Shown: one piece after another, positions 54,147 through 63,072 of the stretch
How positions within the stretch are numbered: the first letter of the stretch is position 1
How the letters are laid out: every line of letters begins with the position of its first letter
Assembly (NCBI RefSeq): GCF_030137545.1
Contig: NZ_JARUVL010000007.1
Span: forward strand, 80,377 to 144,376
Reading direction: 5' to 3'
DNA length: 64,000 nt
From: Virgibacillus sp. LDC-1
GTDB taxonomy: Bacteria; Bacillota; Bacilli; Bacillales; Amphibacillaceae
Position numbers and translations under genes: made by a program
Notes under the pieces: generated by a model
Told to the model about the DNA's origin: nothing
The model's database searches: none
The model's input: the letters and a program-made list of their open reading frames with translations, nothing else

Positions 54147-54947
54147 ATGAAAGAGGAGAGAGAATGTGTGCTTTCCTTACAAAACTTAATGATGAGTTTT
54201 GCGGGAAAACAGGTGCTTAAAGGAATTGACTTAGATGTTTATCAGGGACAAATTATCGGTTATATTGGTCCAAATGGAGCGGGGAAAAGTACGACCTTAA
54301 AAATAATGCTCGGTTTAATCGAAGGCTACAATGGCACCGTCGAATTGTTCGGTCAAAACATTAGAACCGATGGACATACATACAAACGAAGAATTGGTTA
54401 TGTGCCGGAAAATGCCGAGATATATGATAATTTAACAGCCTGTGAATATCTCACTTTTTTAGGGGAGCTTTATGGGTTAGAGCAGGCAGTTGCAGAAAGA
54501 AAAGCAGAGGAGCTCATGACAGCGTTTGGAATGGAGGACGTATTTCATTCTAGAATTTCCTCTTTTTCCAAGGGGATGAAACAAAAAACGTTAATCATTT
54601 CGAGTCTTTTGCACGATCCTGACTTGATCTTTCTTGATGAACCATTAAATGGTTTAGATGCAAATAGTGTTATGGTTATTAAAGATGTACTTGATAAGCT
54701 GGCAGCGAAAGGAAAAACAATCTTTTATTCCTCGCACATAATGGATGTAGTAGAGAAAATTAGCAATCGAATTGTTCTTCTCGTCGATGGGAAAATTGCT
54801 GCAGATGGATCCTTTGAGGAATTGAAAGCAGAAAGTAAGCAAGGATCGTTAGAAGGTATTTTTAAAGGATTAACTGGCTTTGAGGCGCATGCGCATACAG
54901 CTGACAACGTCGTTCGCATTGTGATGGATGGTGATGAAGGTGAATAA
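54147..54947 (+). CDS. ABC transporter ATPase subunit
   Basis: A 266-aa ATPase with Walker A GPNGAGKST, signature SFSKGMKQKTLI, Walker B LIFLDEPLNGLD and a final KTIFYSSHIMDVVEKI. This form (CcmA/NatA-like) powers ABC-2 type exporters. It overlaps the permease gene, so the two form a two-gene operon. GGGGTTGAAGGG precedes the ATG. The substrate is unknown. Confidence 0.9.
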   Translation: MKEERECVLSLQNLMMSFAGKQVLKGIDLDVYQGQIIGYIGPNGAGKSTTLKIMLGLIEGYNGTVELFGQNIRTDGHTYKRRIGYVPENAEIYDNLTACEYLTFLGELYGLEQAVAERKAEELMTAFGMEDVFHSRISSFSKGMKQKTLIISSLLHDPDLIFLDEPLNGLDANSVMVIKDVLDKLAAKGKTIFYSSHIMDVVEKISNRIVLLVDGKIAADGSFEELKAESKQGSLEGIFKGLTGFEAHAHTADNVVRIVMDGDEGE

Positions 54948-56583
54948 CTTTCGTTCGCTTAAATTGCTTGATTTCTTCCAACCAATCTTTCGAGCACTAA
55001 ACATTGATTATCCGCTCATGCGAAAAATGGTTGCGATGAAGTTGCTAATGGATCAACGTCGAGTTCCATCTATTTTAAGTCAGAACATGGGGAAACCAAA
55101 GAAAGCAGGAAACCAATTTCTTAAATCATTATTTATCTATGTATTTTATGGGCTAGCACTTGTCCCATTTTTGTTTTTGGGAGAAAACTATATGTTTCAA
55201 ATAAGCATCATGTTCGGGATTATGATGTTTATTTTAATGACGACAATGATCTCTGATTTTTCCTCTGTACTACTTGATGTGCGAGATAAGACAATTTTAC
55301 ATACAAAGCCTGTAAGCAGTCGTACGATTAGTGCGGCAAAGCTTGTTCATATTACCATCTATTTAGCAACGATTACAGGTGCATTTATTTTAATCCCATC
55401 CGCAGTGATGATTGCCGTGCAAGGTATTGCTTATTTTCTTCTTTTTTTGGCAGAAGTAATGTTGCTTATTCTGTTCATTTTAGCGTTAACTGCACTCACA
55501 TACATTTTTATTCTTCGCTTTTTTAGTGGTGAAAAATTAAAGGATATTATTAACTATGTTCAAATCGCGTTGTCATTAGGTATTGTCATTGGCTATCAAA
55601 TCGTAGCTAGAGTTTTTGATGTTGTTGATTTAACGTTTACTTATGAATTTAGCTGGTGGCATGCTTTTATCCCGCCAATGTGGTTCGGAGCTCCATTTGA
55701 AATGCTTTTTAATCAACAGTACACGAGTGTGATTATTATCTTTTCTTTGTTAGCAGTAGCTGCTCCGGTGCTATCTATTTATGTGTATTACCGTCTAATG
55801 CCTTCTTTTGAGCGGAATTTACAAAAACTGCTGGAGGAAGAAACAAAAAACAAACGCAAAAAAAGATTATTAAGTACATTTTGGGAAAAGCTCGTGTGTC
55901 GAAGTCGAGAGGAGCGCTTCTTTTATCGTTTTTCAACGTTGATGCTAAGTAGAGAGCGTGATTTAAAGCTAAAGGTATATCCTACCCTCGGCTTGGCGGT
56001 TATTTTTCCATTTGTATTTCTCTTTAATCAGTTGAGTTTCGGAACCTACGAAGAATTGGTACAAGGTCAATCCTATCTTAATATCTATTGGAGTAATATA
56101 ATTATTGGTATTGTCGTTTACATGCTACAGTTTTCCAATTCATACAAAGGTGCATGGATATTCGAAACAACTGATATGGATGATAAATCGCTTTTTTATA
56201 GTGCTGCTTTAAAGGGATTTTTAATGACGTACTATTTGCCAATTTTTTTGACATTATCGATAATATTTACGATTGTGTTTTCAAGTCGTATTATTCCAGA
56301 TTTGCTCGTCGTCTTTTTGTCGACAGTTTTGCATACGTTGATCGCCTATAAGGTTGTTAATGATGGACGTATCCCTTTCTCTAAGCCATTTGAAAGTGTG
56401 CAACAAGGAGGGAGCTCGATGAAGACGTTTTTACTCATGATTGTTGCTGGTATCTTTGCAGGTATCCATTATGCTATAACACAGCTAGATTTTGGGGTGT
56501 ATGTATATTTAGCATTATTGCTTATCATGACACCACTACTGTGGAAAATAGTGTTTAAGGAAAAAGCGACAATGAAAGTGTAA
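54934..56583 (+). CDS. ABC transporter permease subunit
   Basis: A protein of about 549 aa with roughly twelve helices grouped in clusters and a cytoplasmic stretch (residues about 285-320, RKKRLLSTFWEKLVCRSREERFFYRF). It starts inside the end of the ATPase gene. ATG at 54934 is used; GTG at 54940 or an in-frame codon at 54928 are alternatives, and no ribosome binding site clearly decides. It is the membrane partner of the preceding ATPase. The topology resembles large bacillus ABC-2 type exporters, but I do not recognise the substrate. Confidence 0.8.
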   Translation: MKVNNFRSLKLLDFFQPIFRALNIDYPLMRKMVAMKLLMDQRRVPSILSQNMGKPKKAGNQFLKSLFIYVFYGLALVPFLFLGENYMFQISIMFGIMMFILMTTMISDFSSVLLDVRDKTILHTKPVSSRTISAAKLVHITIYLATITGAFILIPSAVMIAVQGIAYFLLFLAEVMLLILFILALTALTYIFILRFFSGEKLKDIINYVQIALSLGIVIGYQIVARVFDVVDLTFTYEFSWWHAFIPPMWFGAPFEMLFNQQYTSVIIIFSLLAVAAPVLSIYVYYRLMPSFERNLQKLLEEETKNKRKKRLLSTFWEKLVCRSREERFFYRFSTLMLSRERDLKLKVYPTLGLAVIFPFVFLFNQLSFGTYEELVQGQSYLNIYWSNIIIGIVVYMLQFSNSYKGAWIFETTDMDDKSLFYSAALKGFLMTYYLPIFLTLSIIFTIVFSSRIIPDLLVVFLSTVLHTLIAYKVVNDGRIPFSKPFESVQQGGSSMKTFLLMIVAGIFAGIHYAITQLDFGVYVYLALLLIMTPLLWKIVFKEKATMKV

Positions 56584-56613
56584 CAGGTGTCTGTAATAAA
56601 GAAAATCAATGAA

Positions 56614-56645
56614 GGAATCGCCAGGCAGTGGCGGTTCTTTTTTTA
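56614..56645 (+). terminator. Terminator after the ABC exporter operon
   Basis: GAATCGCCA pairs with TGGCGGTTC, with a TTTTTTT tail. Confidence 0.9.
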
Positions 56646-56805
56646 GATTAGCCTAATCTCTATATGCTTACCTATCGCTTTACATTTAAGACTATTGATA
56701 GAAAAATAGATTCACTGCTCCATAAACAAGGAATTTCATCCAGAAATGGCGAATTAGTAAAGGATAACATATTGCGATAAGTAGCATAAAAGGGTGAAGA
56801 ATCGA

Positions 56806-57264
56806 ATGAAGATATACAAAATAGATAAAGGAAATCAGCCACCGATGGAATTGCTCCTGTTAGCTGATCCTAATAAGGACTATGTTGATTGGTATATTGA
56901 TCGCGGAAGCTGTTATGTGGCGATAGAAAATGAGCAAATCATTGGCGTGTATATGTTACTTTCAACACGACCTGGAACCGTTGAGCTAATCAACATAGCA
57001 GTAGCTGAAAAAGAACAAGGAAGAGGCATTGGGCGACAACTCGTTGAGCATGCCATTCGATGTGCAGTCGAGCAAGGCTATGAAACAATGGAAATTGGAA
57101 CAGGAAATTCTAGTATCGGACAGCTAGCATTATACCAAAAATGTGGGTTTAGAATCACCGGTGTAGATCGCGGTTATTTTCAAGAAAAATATGAAGCGGA
57201 AATCATTGAGAATGGGATTGTTTGTCGTGATATGATCCGATTATCGATTTCTTTAGCTAGATAA
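56806..57264 (+). CDS. GNAT family N-acetyltransferase
   Basis: A 152-aa acetyltransferase with the acetyl-CoA-binding motif EKEQGRGIGRQLVEHAIRCA, preceded by TVELINIAVAE, and a C-terminal GNSSIGQLALYQKCGFRITGVDRGYF. It transfers an acetyl group to an amine of unknown identity. ATG at 56806 is chosen over GTG at 56794, which touches the AAAAGGG ribosome binding site. Stand-alone gene. Confidence 0.85.
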   Translation: MKIYKIDKGNQPPMELLLLADPNKDYVDWYIDRGSCYVAIENEQIIGVYMLLSTRPGTVELINIAVAEKEQGRGIGRQLVEHAIRCAVEQGYETMEIGTGNSSIGQLALYQKCGFRITGVDRGYFQEKYEAEIIENGIVCRDMIRLSISLAR

Positions 57265-57306
57265 AGAGCATGAAAAAGGCTTTTTATCATAACTTAATAG
57301 GCCACC

Positions 57307-57328
57307 AAGTTCCAATACATTGGAACTT
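57307..57328. promoter_or_regulatory. 22-bp palindrome upstream of the phosphatase gene
   Basis: Perfect 10-bp arms AAGTTCCAAT and ATTGGAACTT around AC. There is no T-run, so an operator is more likely than a terminator. Confidence 0.5.
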
Positions 57329-57433
57329 TACCGCTAGTAAGACGTATGTAAGAGAGGCATGTGTAGAAAAAAAGAAAAATGCTACTTAAACAGTAGATAC
57401 AATGGACTATCCTAGACATAGAGATGGGGGAGT

Positions 57434-58027
57434 ATGATGACACGAATTGGCTTTGTAAGACACGGGTGTACTGCTTGGAATAAAGAAAGAAGGGCCCAAG
57501 GGAATTCAGATATTCCGTTAGATGAAGAAGGAAAACTACAAGCAGACTGTATTGGTCAGCGTTTAGCCGCAGAGAGCTGGGAAGTAATCTACTCAAGTGA
57601 TCTACAACGAGCGAAGCAAACGGCAACATTAATTGGTCAACATATAAGAGAGGCAGAAGTTCATTTAGACGCACGACTTCGAGAGGTAAACGGCGGGCTC
57701 ATTGAAGGAACGACAGAAGCAGAACGAATCGAAAAATGGGGAGAAGAATGGCGTGAGAAGGATTTAGGAATAGAAGACCGAGCAGCAGTTGTGACGAGAG
57801 GTATGGCGTTTATCCAAGATGTGCTTCAAAAGCAGGAAGGAAAGCATGTGTTAGTTGTTAGTCATGGCTCATTTATCAAACATATGTTACGCACGTTATT
57901 TCCTGGCATGGATATGGAGGCTTCCTTAGATAATTGTTCGCTAACATTGGTAACCTATCAAAAGGATGCCTGGGAGTTAGAGCTACATAATTGCACGAAG
58001 CATTTTCATGAAGGAATGGTTCGTTGA
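57434..58027 (+). CDS. Histidine phosphatase family protein (phosphoglycerate-mutase-like)
   Basis: A 197-aa phosphatase with the phospho-His motif RIGFVRHGCTAWN, SSDLQRAKQTA, the second-Arg/Glu region LREVNGGLIEG, and VVSHGSFIKHML carrying the second catalytic His. Members dephosphorylate varied small metabolites or act as mutases. GGGGGAGT lies before the ATGATG pair. A 22-bp palindrome upstream (57307-57328) may control it. Confidence 0.88.
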   Translation: MMTRIGFVRHGCTAWNKERRAQGNSDIPLDEEGKLQADCIGQRLAAESWEVIYSSDLQRAKQTATLIGQHIREAEVHLDARLREVNGGLIEGTTEAERIEKWGEEWREKDLGIEDRAAVVTRGMAFIQDVLQKQEGKHVLVVSHGSFIKHMLRTLFPGMDMEASLDNCSLTLVTYQKDAWELELHNCTKHFHEGMVR

Positions 58028-58270
58028 TTAAATAGGTAGAGGAGATTCGTAAAAAAGGTCAATGTTGTTCCTGTTGCGCGAACCGTCCATATGGTAATAT
58101 TTCTCTACATAGTAAATTTAGAGAAAAGAGATAGAGTATTTGGCTTCGATAGAGGAAGAAAAGGGGACTATTAGCTTTTTTTGTTAGCTTGCTTAAGAAA
58201 GCTAGCAGAGGAAAGCTGAAAAAGTGCGTGAAGCTGTGCAAAGCTTGAAAACGGGGTAGGGGTGTTTACA

Positions 58271-58696
58271 ATGTATGATCAAAAAACGCAGGAAACAGAT
58301 AACAGTGTTATAGAATTTATAGAAAACGGGGAAAGTATTGAGCGGCGAGAGGAAGCGTATATGCTCATTGATGTATTTTCAGAGGTGACGGGATATGATC
58401 CCAAAATGTGGAGAACGGGTATTATTGGATTCGGAAAATATAATTACTATTTTCCGTCTGGACACGAGGGAGAAGCTCCGTTAGTTGGTTTTTCACCACG
58501 TAAAGCAAAGATCGGATTATATATTGAGGTAGAAGATATACAATGTGGTGAGTTATTAAAGCAATTAGGGCCGTATACGGTAGGGAAATACTGTATGTAC
58601 ATTAATAAGGTAGAAGACATTCATCTTGATACCTTGAAAGCTGTAGTGAAACGGTCTGTTGCAAATTTGCAAGAAAAGCATCCTCATGGAGACTGA
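58271..58696 (+). CDS. DUF1801 family protein
   Basis: A 141-aa soluble protein with the DUF1801 pattern: RREEAYMLIDVFSEVTGYDPKMWRTGIIGFGKYNY at the start, PLVGFSPRKAKIGLYI, and KYCMYINKVEDI. The family has a YdhG-like fold and no established activity. ATG at 58271 follows GTAGGGGTGTTTACA; GTG at 58262 is inside that site. Confidence 0.82.
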   Translation: MYDQKTQETDNSVIEFIENGESIERREEAYMLIDVFSEVTGYDPKMWRTGIIGFGKYNYYFPSGHEGEAPLVGFSPRKAKIGLYIEVEDIQCGELLKQLGPYTVGKYCMYINKVEDIHLDTLKAVVKRSVANLQEKHPHGD

Positions 58697-58748
58697 TTCC
58701 AGCAGCAATACTTATTTATAGCTTTGAATAAATGATTGGAGGAAACAA

Positions 58749-59003
58749 ATGTATATTAAATTTCCGCAAGAGAAAAAAGAGCAAGCAATGGATAAATTAA
58801 AGGATTACTTTTATACAGAACGATCAGAAGAAATTGGGGATATAGCAGCAGAAGGAATGCTAGATTTCATCATGAAGGAGCTTGGACCCTTCTTTTACAA
58901 TCAAGGTGTTCATGATGCCAAAGACGTTGTCGAACAAAAAATAGCGAGCTTAGAAGAAGATATACAAGCATTAGAACGTCCAATTTCGCGTTCGGAGCGT
59001 TGA
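58749..59003 (+). CDS. DUF2164 family protein
   Basis: An 84-aa helical protein with the DUF2164 pattern: KEQAMDKLKDYFYTERSEEIGDIAAEGMLDFIMKELGPFFYNQGVHDA, followed by a short coiled coil (EQKIASLEEDIQALE). Function unknown. GGAGGAAACAA precedes the ATG. Probably cotranscribed with the DUF1801 gene before it (52 bp) and the DUF2332 gene after it. Confidence 0.85.
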   Translation: MYIKFPQEKKEQAMDKLKDYFYTERSEEIGDIAAEGMLDFIMKELGPFFYNQGVHDAKDVVEQKIASLEEDIQALERPISRSER

Positions 59004-59042
59004 CATATAAGTGTTTATTTCTAGGAAGTAAGGAGGGAAACA

Positions 59043-60080
59043 ATGGATTATCAGGCTTTATCCAATCGATTTATGCGTTTTGCTGAAGAGTGTAGTGGTT
59101 CGAGTACATTATATGCATTCCTTTCAAAAAACATAGCAGCAAATAAGGAGTTACTGGAACTGAGTGCACATGCTGGAAAAGGGCAGCCTATTCCCAACTT
59201 ATTTTTTGGAGCGGTGCACTTTTTGCTGTTAAACGGTACGGAGCATGAATTAAGAAACTATTATGCAAGTATCGTTTCAGAGCCGAAGACAGAAACAGAA
59301 GCATTTCCAGTATTCCTCGACTTTTGTTTGCGAAATCGACAAGCAATTATTCCTTTACTTCAAACGAAAATGGTACAAACAAATGAAGTTCGTCGCTGTG
59401 CTTATCTTCTTCCCATCTTTGATTCTATTTATCGTAAAACAAATAAGCCCTTGGCATTTATTGAGATTGGAACAAGCGCGGGGCTGCAGCTGTTATGGGA
59501 TAAATATCGCTATACGTATTCCTTCAATAATCAGGTTTACGGTAATGAGCAGGAATCACTCTATATTCATGCAGAGGTTCGAGGAAATGGGAAGCCAATT
59601 ATTTCAGAACGCTTTCCTCCGGTAGAACGACGTATTGGTATCGATTTACATATTAATGATGTTACAGACAAAGCCTCTTATCAATGGATGTATGCATTGA
59701 TTTGGCCGGAGCACCATGAAAGACGAGCAATGTTTAAACAGGCAGTATCACTTGTGAGAAAACATAAGGAGAAGCTACAGCTTATTGAAGGAAATGCCAT
59801 TGACATGCTTGTGGAGTTAGTTGAGGAAATTCCTATGAACAATACCGTATGTATTTTCCACACACATGTAGCCAACCAAATCCCTAAGCAAGAGAAGGAA
59901 CGATTGCTCAGTGATATCGCTCAAATTGGTGAAAGCAGAGATATCTTTCATATTTATAATAATATGTGGGATAGAAAGCTTCATCTAGATGCATTTATGA
60001 ACAAAGAAGTCGAATCAAGAGTCGTGGGAGAAACAGATGGGCATGGCAGATGGTTTACATGGGAGCTAGAGGAATGGTAG
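59043..60080 (+). CDS. DUF2332 family protein
   Basis: A 345-aa soluble protein with the DUF2332 hallmarks RFMRFAEECSGSSTLYAFLSKNIA, the FIEIGTSAGLQLLWDKYRY segment, IGIDLHINDV, and TVCIFHTHVANQIP. The EIGTSAGL motif recalls a nucleotide- or SAM-binding loop, so methyltransferase-like folding is possible but not shown. GGAGGGAAACA precedes the ATG; the DUF2164 gene is 39 bp upstream. Confidence 0.85.
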   Translation: MDYQALSNRFMRFAEECSGSSTLYAFLSKNIAANKELLELSAHAGKGQPIPNLFFGAVHFLLLNGTEHELRNYYASIVSEPKTETEAFPVFLDFCLRNRQAIIPLLQTKMVQTNEVRRCAYLLPIFDSIYRKTNKPLAFIEIGTSAGLQLLWDKYRYTYSFNNQVYGNEQESLYIHAEVRGNGKPIISERFPPVERRIGIDLHINDVTDKASYQWMYALIWPEHHERRAMFKQAVSLVRKHKEKLQLIEGNAIDMLVELVEEIPMNNTVCIFHTHVANQIPKQEKERLLSDIAQIGESRDIFHIYNNMWDRKLHLDAFMNKEVESRVVGETDGHGRWFTWELEEW

Positions 60081-60154
60081 TAAGCGTGTTAAACATTGGT
60101 GCTAATCGTAGCGCTATTCTCTTTGAATAAGGAATTTGATAACGGGTTATAAGG

Positions 60155-61198
60155 ATGGTGGGGAATGTGCTAATAAAACCAAAAAAGTTGCAGCCAGGTG
60201 ATCGTGTTGCGACGGTAAGTCCTTCTTGGGGAGGAGCGGGGGAGCGTACACTTAGATGGCGGTATGAACAAGGAGTAAAGAGACTAAAGAAGGTTTTTGG
60301 ACTAGATGTTATTCCTATGCCGAATAGTTTGAAAGGGGAAGCATATCTTTATAAAAACCCACAAGCCCGTGCGGAAGATTTGATGACTGCGTTTAAGGAT
60401 GAAAGCATCAAAGGAGTCATTGCAAATATTGGCGGAGATGATAGTATACGCTTACTTCCCTATATCGATTTTCAAGTAATACGTGAAAATCCTAAAATTT
60501 TCATGGGTTATTCTGATGTAACCATTTCACATTTGTTTTGCTATAAAGCAGGTGTTTCTTCTTTTTATGGTCCGGCAATTTTAACTGATTTTGCTGAAAA
60601 CGTGGAGATGAATCCCTATACGATTGAAATGGTGAAACGGACACTTTTTTCCACTGAAGTTATTGGTGAAATTACACCTGCTAATGAGTGGACGAGCGAG
60701 CGTGTAGAATGGATAGAAGAGAACAAGCACCGTCGACGGACGATGCGGAAAAATTTAGGGTACGAGGTACTTCAAGGATCAGGTGTAGCACAAGGACATT
60801 TGATTGGTGGTTGTATTGAAGTGCTAGAGTTTGCTAAAGGAACTGAACTTTGGCCTGAGAAAGAATATTGGCAGAATAGCATACTTTTCTTTGAAACATC
60901 GGAAGAAAAACCAGAACCAAATCTTATTAGATATTGGTTGCGAAATTATGCTGTACAAGGAATTTTACAAAAAACAAAAGGAATCATTTTTGGTAAGCCA
61001 CAAGATGAGAAGTATTACGAGGAATATAAAAAAGAAATCAAACAAGTAATGGTGGAATTTGATTTAGAGGATTTGCCAGTGCTTTACAATTTGAATTTTG
61101 GACATACTGAGCCAAAATTTATTTTGCCATATGGCGCAATGGCAGAAATTGATTGCAATAAGAAGACATTTAAGATTTTAGAAAGTGGAGTGGAATAG
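60155..61198 (+). CDS. S66 family peptidase (LD-carboxypeptidase/MccF-like)
   Basis: A 347-aa member of the S66 serine peptidase family. Visible are KLQPGDRVATVSPSWGG near the N terminus, IGGDDSIRLLPY, MGYSDVTISHLF with the nucleophile Ser, and the later IGGCIEVL and NFGHTEPKFILPYG with the catalytic His. Members cut LD-peptide bonds of peptidoglycan or inactivate microcin C-type antibiotics (MccF); the long MccF-like form fits the second group better. The start at 60155 is uncertain; GTG at 60167 is an alternative. Confidence 0.85.
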   Translation: MVGNVLIKPKKLQPGDRVATVSPSWGGAGERTLRWRYEQGVKRLKKVFGLDVIPMPNSLKGEAYLYKNPQARAEDLMTAFKDESIKGVIANIGGDDSIRLLPYIDFQVIRENPKIFMGYSDVTISHLFCYKAGVSSFYGPAILTDFAENVEMNPYTIEMVKRTLFSTEVIGEITPANEWTSERVEWIEENKHRRRTMRKNLGYEVLQGSGVAQGHLIGGCIEVLEFAKGTELWPEKEYWQNSILFFETSEEKPEPNLIRYWLRNYAVQGILQKTKGIIFGKPQDEKYYEEYKKEIKQVMVEFDLEDLPVLYNLNFGHTEPKFILPYGAMAEIDCNKKTFKILESGVE

Positions 61199-61292
61199 GA
61201 TTCGTTGCTTTTCCGACAATTGGCTAGTTTGTTGTCGAAACAAAAACATCAGTTTGAAAGAAATTCTTGGGTAAGTACGGTGTTACATCATC

Positions 61293-61411
61293 CATCTGGA
61301 ATATCGAGACTCCTGTGGGAGGACAGGCCTAGATAAGACCCGTAGAGCGAAGCTCGAGGAGGCTTATCAGCCGCCCGCGGAAAGCGAGTATATTTCAGAT
61401 GCGACGATAAG
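61293..61411. repeat. Palindromic Bacillaceae intergenic element
   Basis: Ends ATCTGGAATAT and ATATTTCAGAT are inverted (one mismatch); inside are AGATAAG and CTTATCA, also inverted. It contains GACTCCTGTGGGAGG, GCGAAGCTCGAGGAGG and GCCGCCCGCGGAAAGCGAG, which I recognise from many Bacillaceae genomes. It is probably a non-autonomous mobile or structural RNA element. Confidence 0.75.
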
Positions 61412-61498
61412 GAGCAAAACTATTTTTCGCTTTGAAACGATCAAAGGTAGAAGGTAGCTCCCGTAAATACGTAACAAACTCCTTACGATTTAATCCTA

Positions 61499-61527
61499 TT
61501 GACATCAAGGTGTTTTTCTGCAATAAT
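61499..61527 (+). promoter_or_regulatory. codBA promoter
   Basis: -35 TTGACA (61499-61504), 17-bp spacer, -10 AATAAT (61522-61527). It gives a leader of about 270 nt. Confidence 0.75.
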
Positions 61528-61557
61528 TCTATTAATTGAAAAGGGTACCTTTAATTC

Positions 61558-61702
61558 AGTCCTGTGAGGCTGACAAGGGCAGCGGATATCGATTCGGATG
61601 AACAATGCGCATCGCAAAATTTAGTTGAGATATTAAATTTGCTGTGTTCTGTGCATTCATCAAAATCAGGCTTCTTGTCATCGTGACAGGAAGTCTTTTT
61701 TT
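61558..61702 (+). promoter_or_regulatory. PyrR-type attenuator leader of codBA
   Basis: AGTCCTGTGAGGCT (61558-61571) matches the PyrR RNA-binding consensus AGTCCAGAGAGGCT at 12 of 14 positions. It is followed by GACAAGGGCAGCGG, as in other pyr leaders. A terminator, GGCTTCTTGTCA/TGACAGGAAGTC plus seven Ts (61668-61702), lies downstream. UMP-bound PyrR should favour termination. Confidence 0.75.
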
Positions 61703-61803
61703 GACTTCTGCGATGGTTCTTGCTCTGGTGCCACCTATCAAATTTACTGTCTCGACTGTAATATTTAGCAGCCAAGACGCCTAAATAAGAGGAGGAACCT
61801 AAA

Positions 61804-63072
61804 ATGAAAAAGATAGATCTTGAATTTTCGCTAGAGGCTGTGCCTCATACGCATCGGAATGGTTTTTGGAAAACACTTGTAGTAATGCTAGGACTAACGT
61901 TTTTCTCAGCAAGTATGTGGTCTGGCGGTGAGCTAGGACAGGGGCTTACTTTTATGCAGTTTATCGGCATTGTATTAGCAGGAAATCTTATTCTTGGAGC
62001 ATACACAGGGGCATTAGCGTACATGGCTGCCAAAACAGGTCTTTCCACGCATTTATTAGCACGGTATGCTTTTGGTGAAAAAGGCTCTTATATCTCTTCA
62101 TTTCTACTTGCGTTCACACAAATTGGATGGTTTGGAGTAGGGACAGCCATGTTTGCAGTACCAGTACAGAAGGTTACTGGAATCGACATTTATGTATTAA
62201 TTGGAATTGCGGGCATATTAATGACGATTACGGCATTTTTTGGGATGAAGGCATTAGCGGTTATAAGCTTTATCGCTGTACCTCTCATTTCTATTCTTGG
62301 TACAACATCCGCGTTTAAAGCAACAGAAAGCCTAGGAGGTTTTCAATCATTACTCGATTATGAACCAACCGAGGCAATTGGACTGGCTGCAGCGTTAACC
62401 ATTTGTATTGGTTCATTTATTAGTGCGGGCACATTAACACCAGATTTTACGCGTTTTGCACGGACAAAGAAGTCAGCGGTTATTTCTACGGTCATCGCCT
62501 TTTTTATCGGGAATTCCTTGATGTTTCTATTCGGGGCGATCGGTTCCATTGCAACAGGGCAGGCAGATATTTCTGAAGTTATGTTTATGCAAGGCTTATT
62601 AATCCCCGCAATCATTGTGCTTGGATTAAACATTTGGACAACGAATGATAATGCATTATATGCTTCTGGCTTAGGGCTCTCTAATATTACAAAAATTCCA
62701 AAGCACAAAATTGTCGTGATAAATGGTTTAATTGGAACGATCGCAGCAATGTGGCTATATAACAATTTTGTCGGCTTTTTAACATTGCTTGGTTCAGCGC
62801 TTCCTCCAATCGGGGCGATTATTCTAGCTGACTTCTTTATCGTGCATCGTGGACAATATAAAGCATACAAAGAAATGACATTCCAATCCTTTAATTGGAT
62901 GGCTTTATTTGCATGGGCTGCAGGGGTAGCTGCTAGCTTTCTGCCTGGAATCCCGCCAATTAATGCTTTAGTTGGAGCAGCCATCATTCATGTAGTTGGA
63001 ACAAAGGTAATCGCAAACGTTAAAAATAAAGAAGTTGTATTATCAAACGTGGAAAAGGTGAGCAATTCATGA
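61804..63072 (+). CDS. codB: CodB, cytosine permease
   Basis: A 422-aa NCS1-family permease with twelve helices: [28 protein letters not shown] at the start, [18 protein letters not shown] in helix 3, [13 protein letters not shown] and [20 protein letters not shown], all typical of CodB. It imports cytosine with a cation. AGAGGAGGAACCTAAA precedes the ATG. Its stop overlaps the codA start (ATGA), so both are made together for pyrimidine salvage under the PyrR-type leader. Confidence 0.93.
   Translation: MKKIDLEFSLEAVPHTHRNGFWKTLVVMLGLTFFSASMWSGGELGQGLTFMQFIGIVLAGNLILGAYTGALAYMAAKTGLSTHLLARYAFGEKGSYISSFLLAFTQIGWFGVGTAMFAVPVQKVTGIDIYVLIGIAGILMTITAFFGMKALAVISFIAVPLISILGTTSAFKATESLGGFQSLLDYEPTEAIGLAAALTICIGSFISAGTLTPDFTRFARTKKSAVISTVIAFFIGNSLMFLFGAIGSIATGQADISEVMFMQGLLIPAIIVLGLNIWTTNDNALYASGLGLSNITKIPKHKIVVINGLIGTIAAMWLYNNFVGFLTLLGSALPPIGAIILADFFIVHRGQYKAYKEMTFQSFNWMALFAWAAGVAASFLPGIPPINALVGAAIIHVVGTKVIANVKNKEVVLSNVEKVSNS

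Noticed and set aside
61551-61775. Minus-strand open frames upstream of codB
   Set aside because: They are antisense to the PyrR-type leader and lack ribosome binding sites.
61528-61803. Purine-type riboswitch before codB
   Set aside because: No three-way-junction pattern was seen; the PyrR motif explains the leader better.
62358-62987. Long minus-strand open frame (209 codons) inside codB
   Set aside because: It is the antisense shadow of codB, whose membrane-protein motifs are clear.
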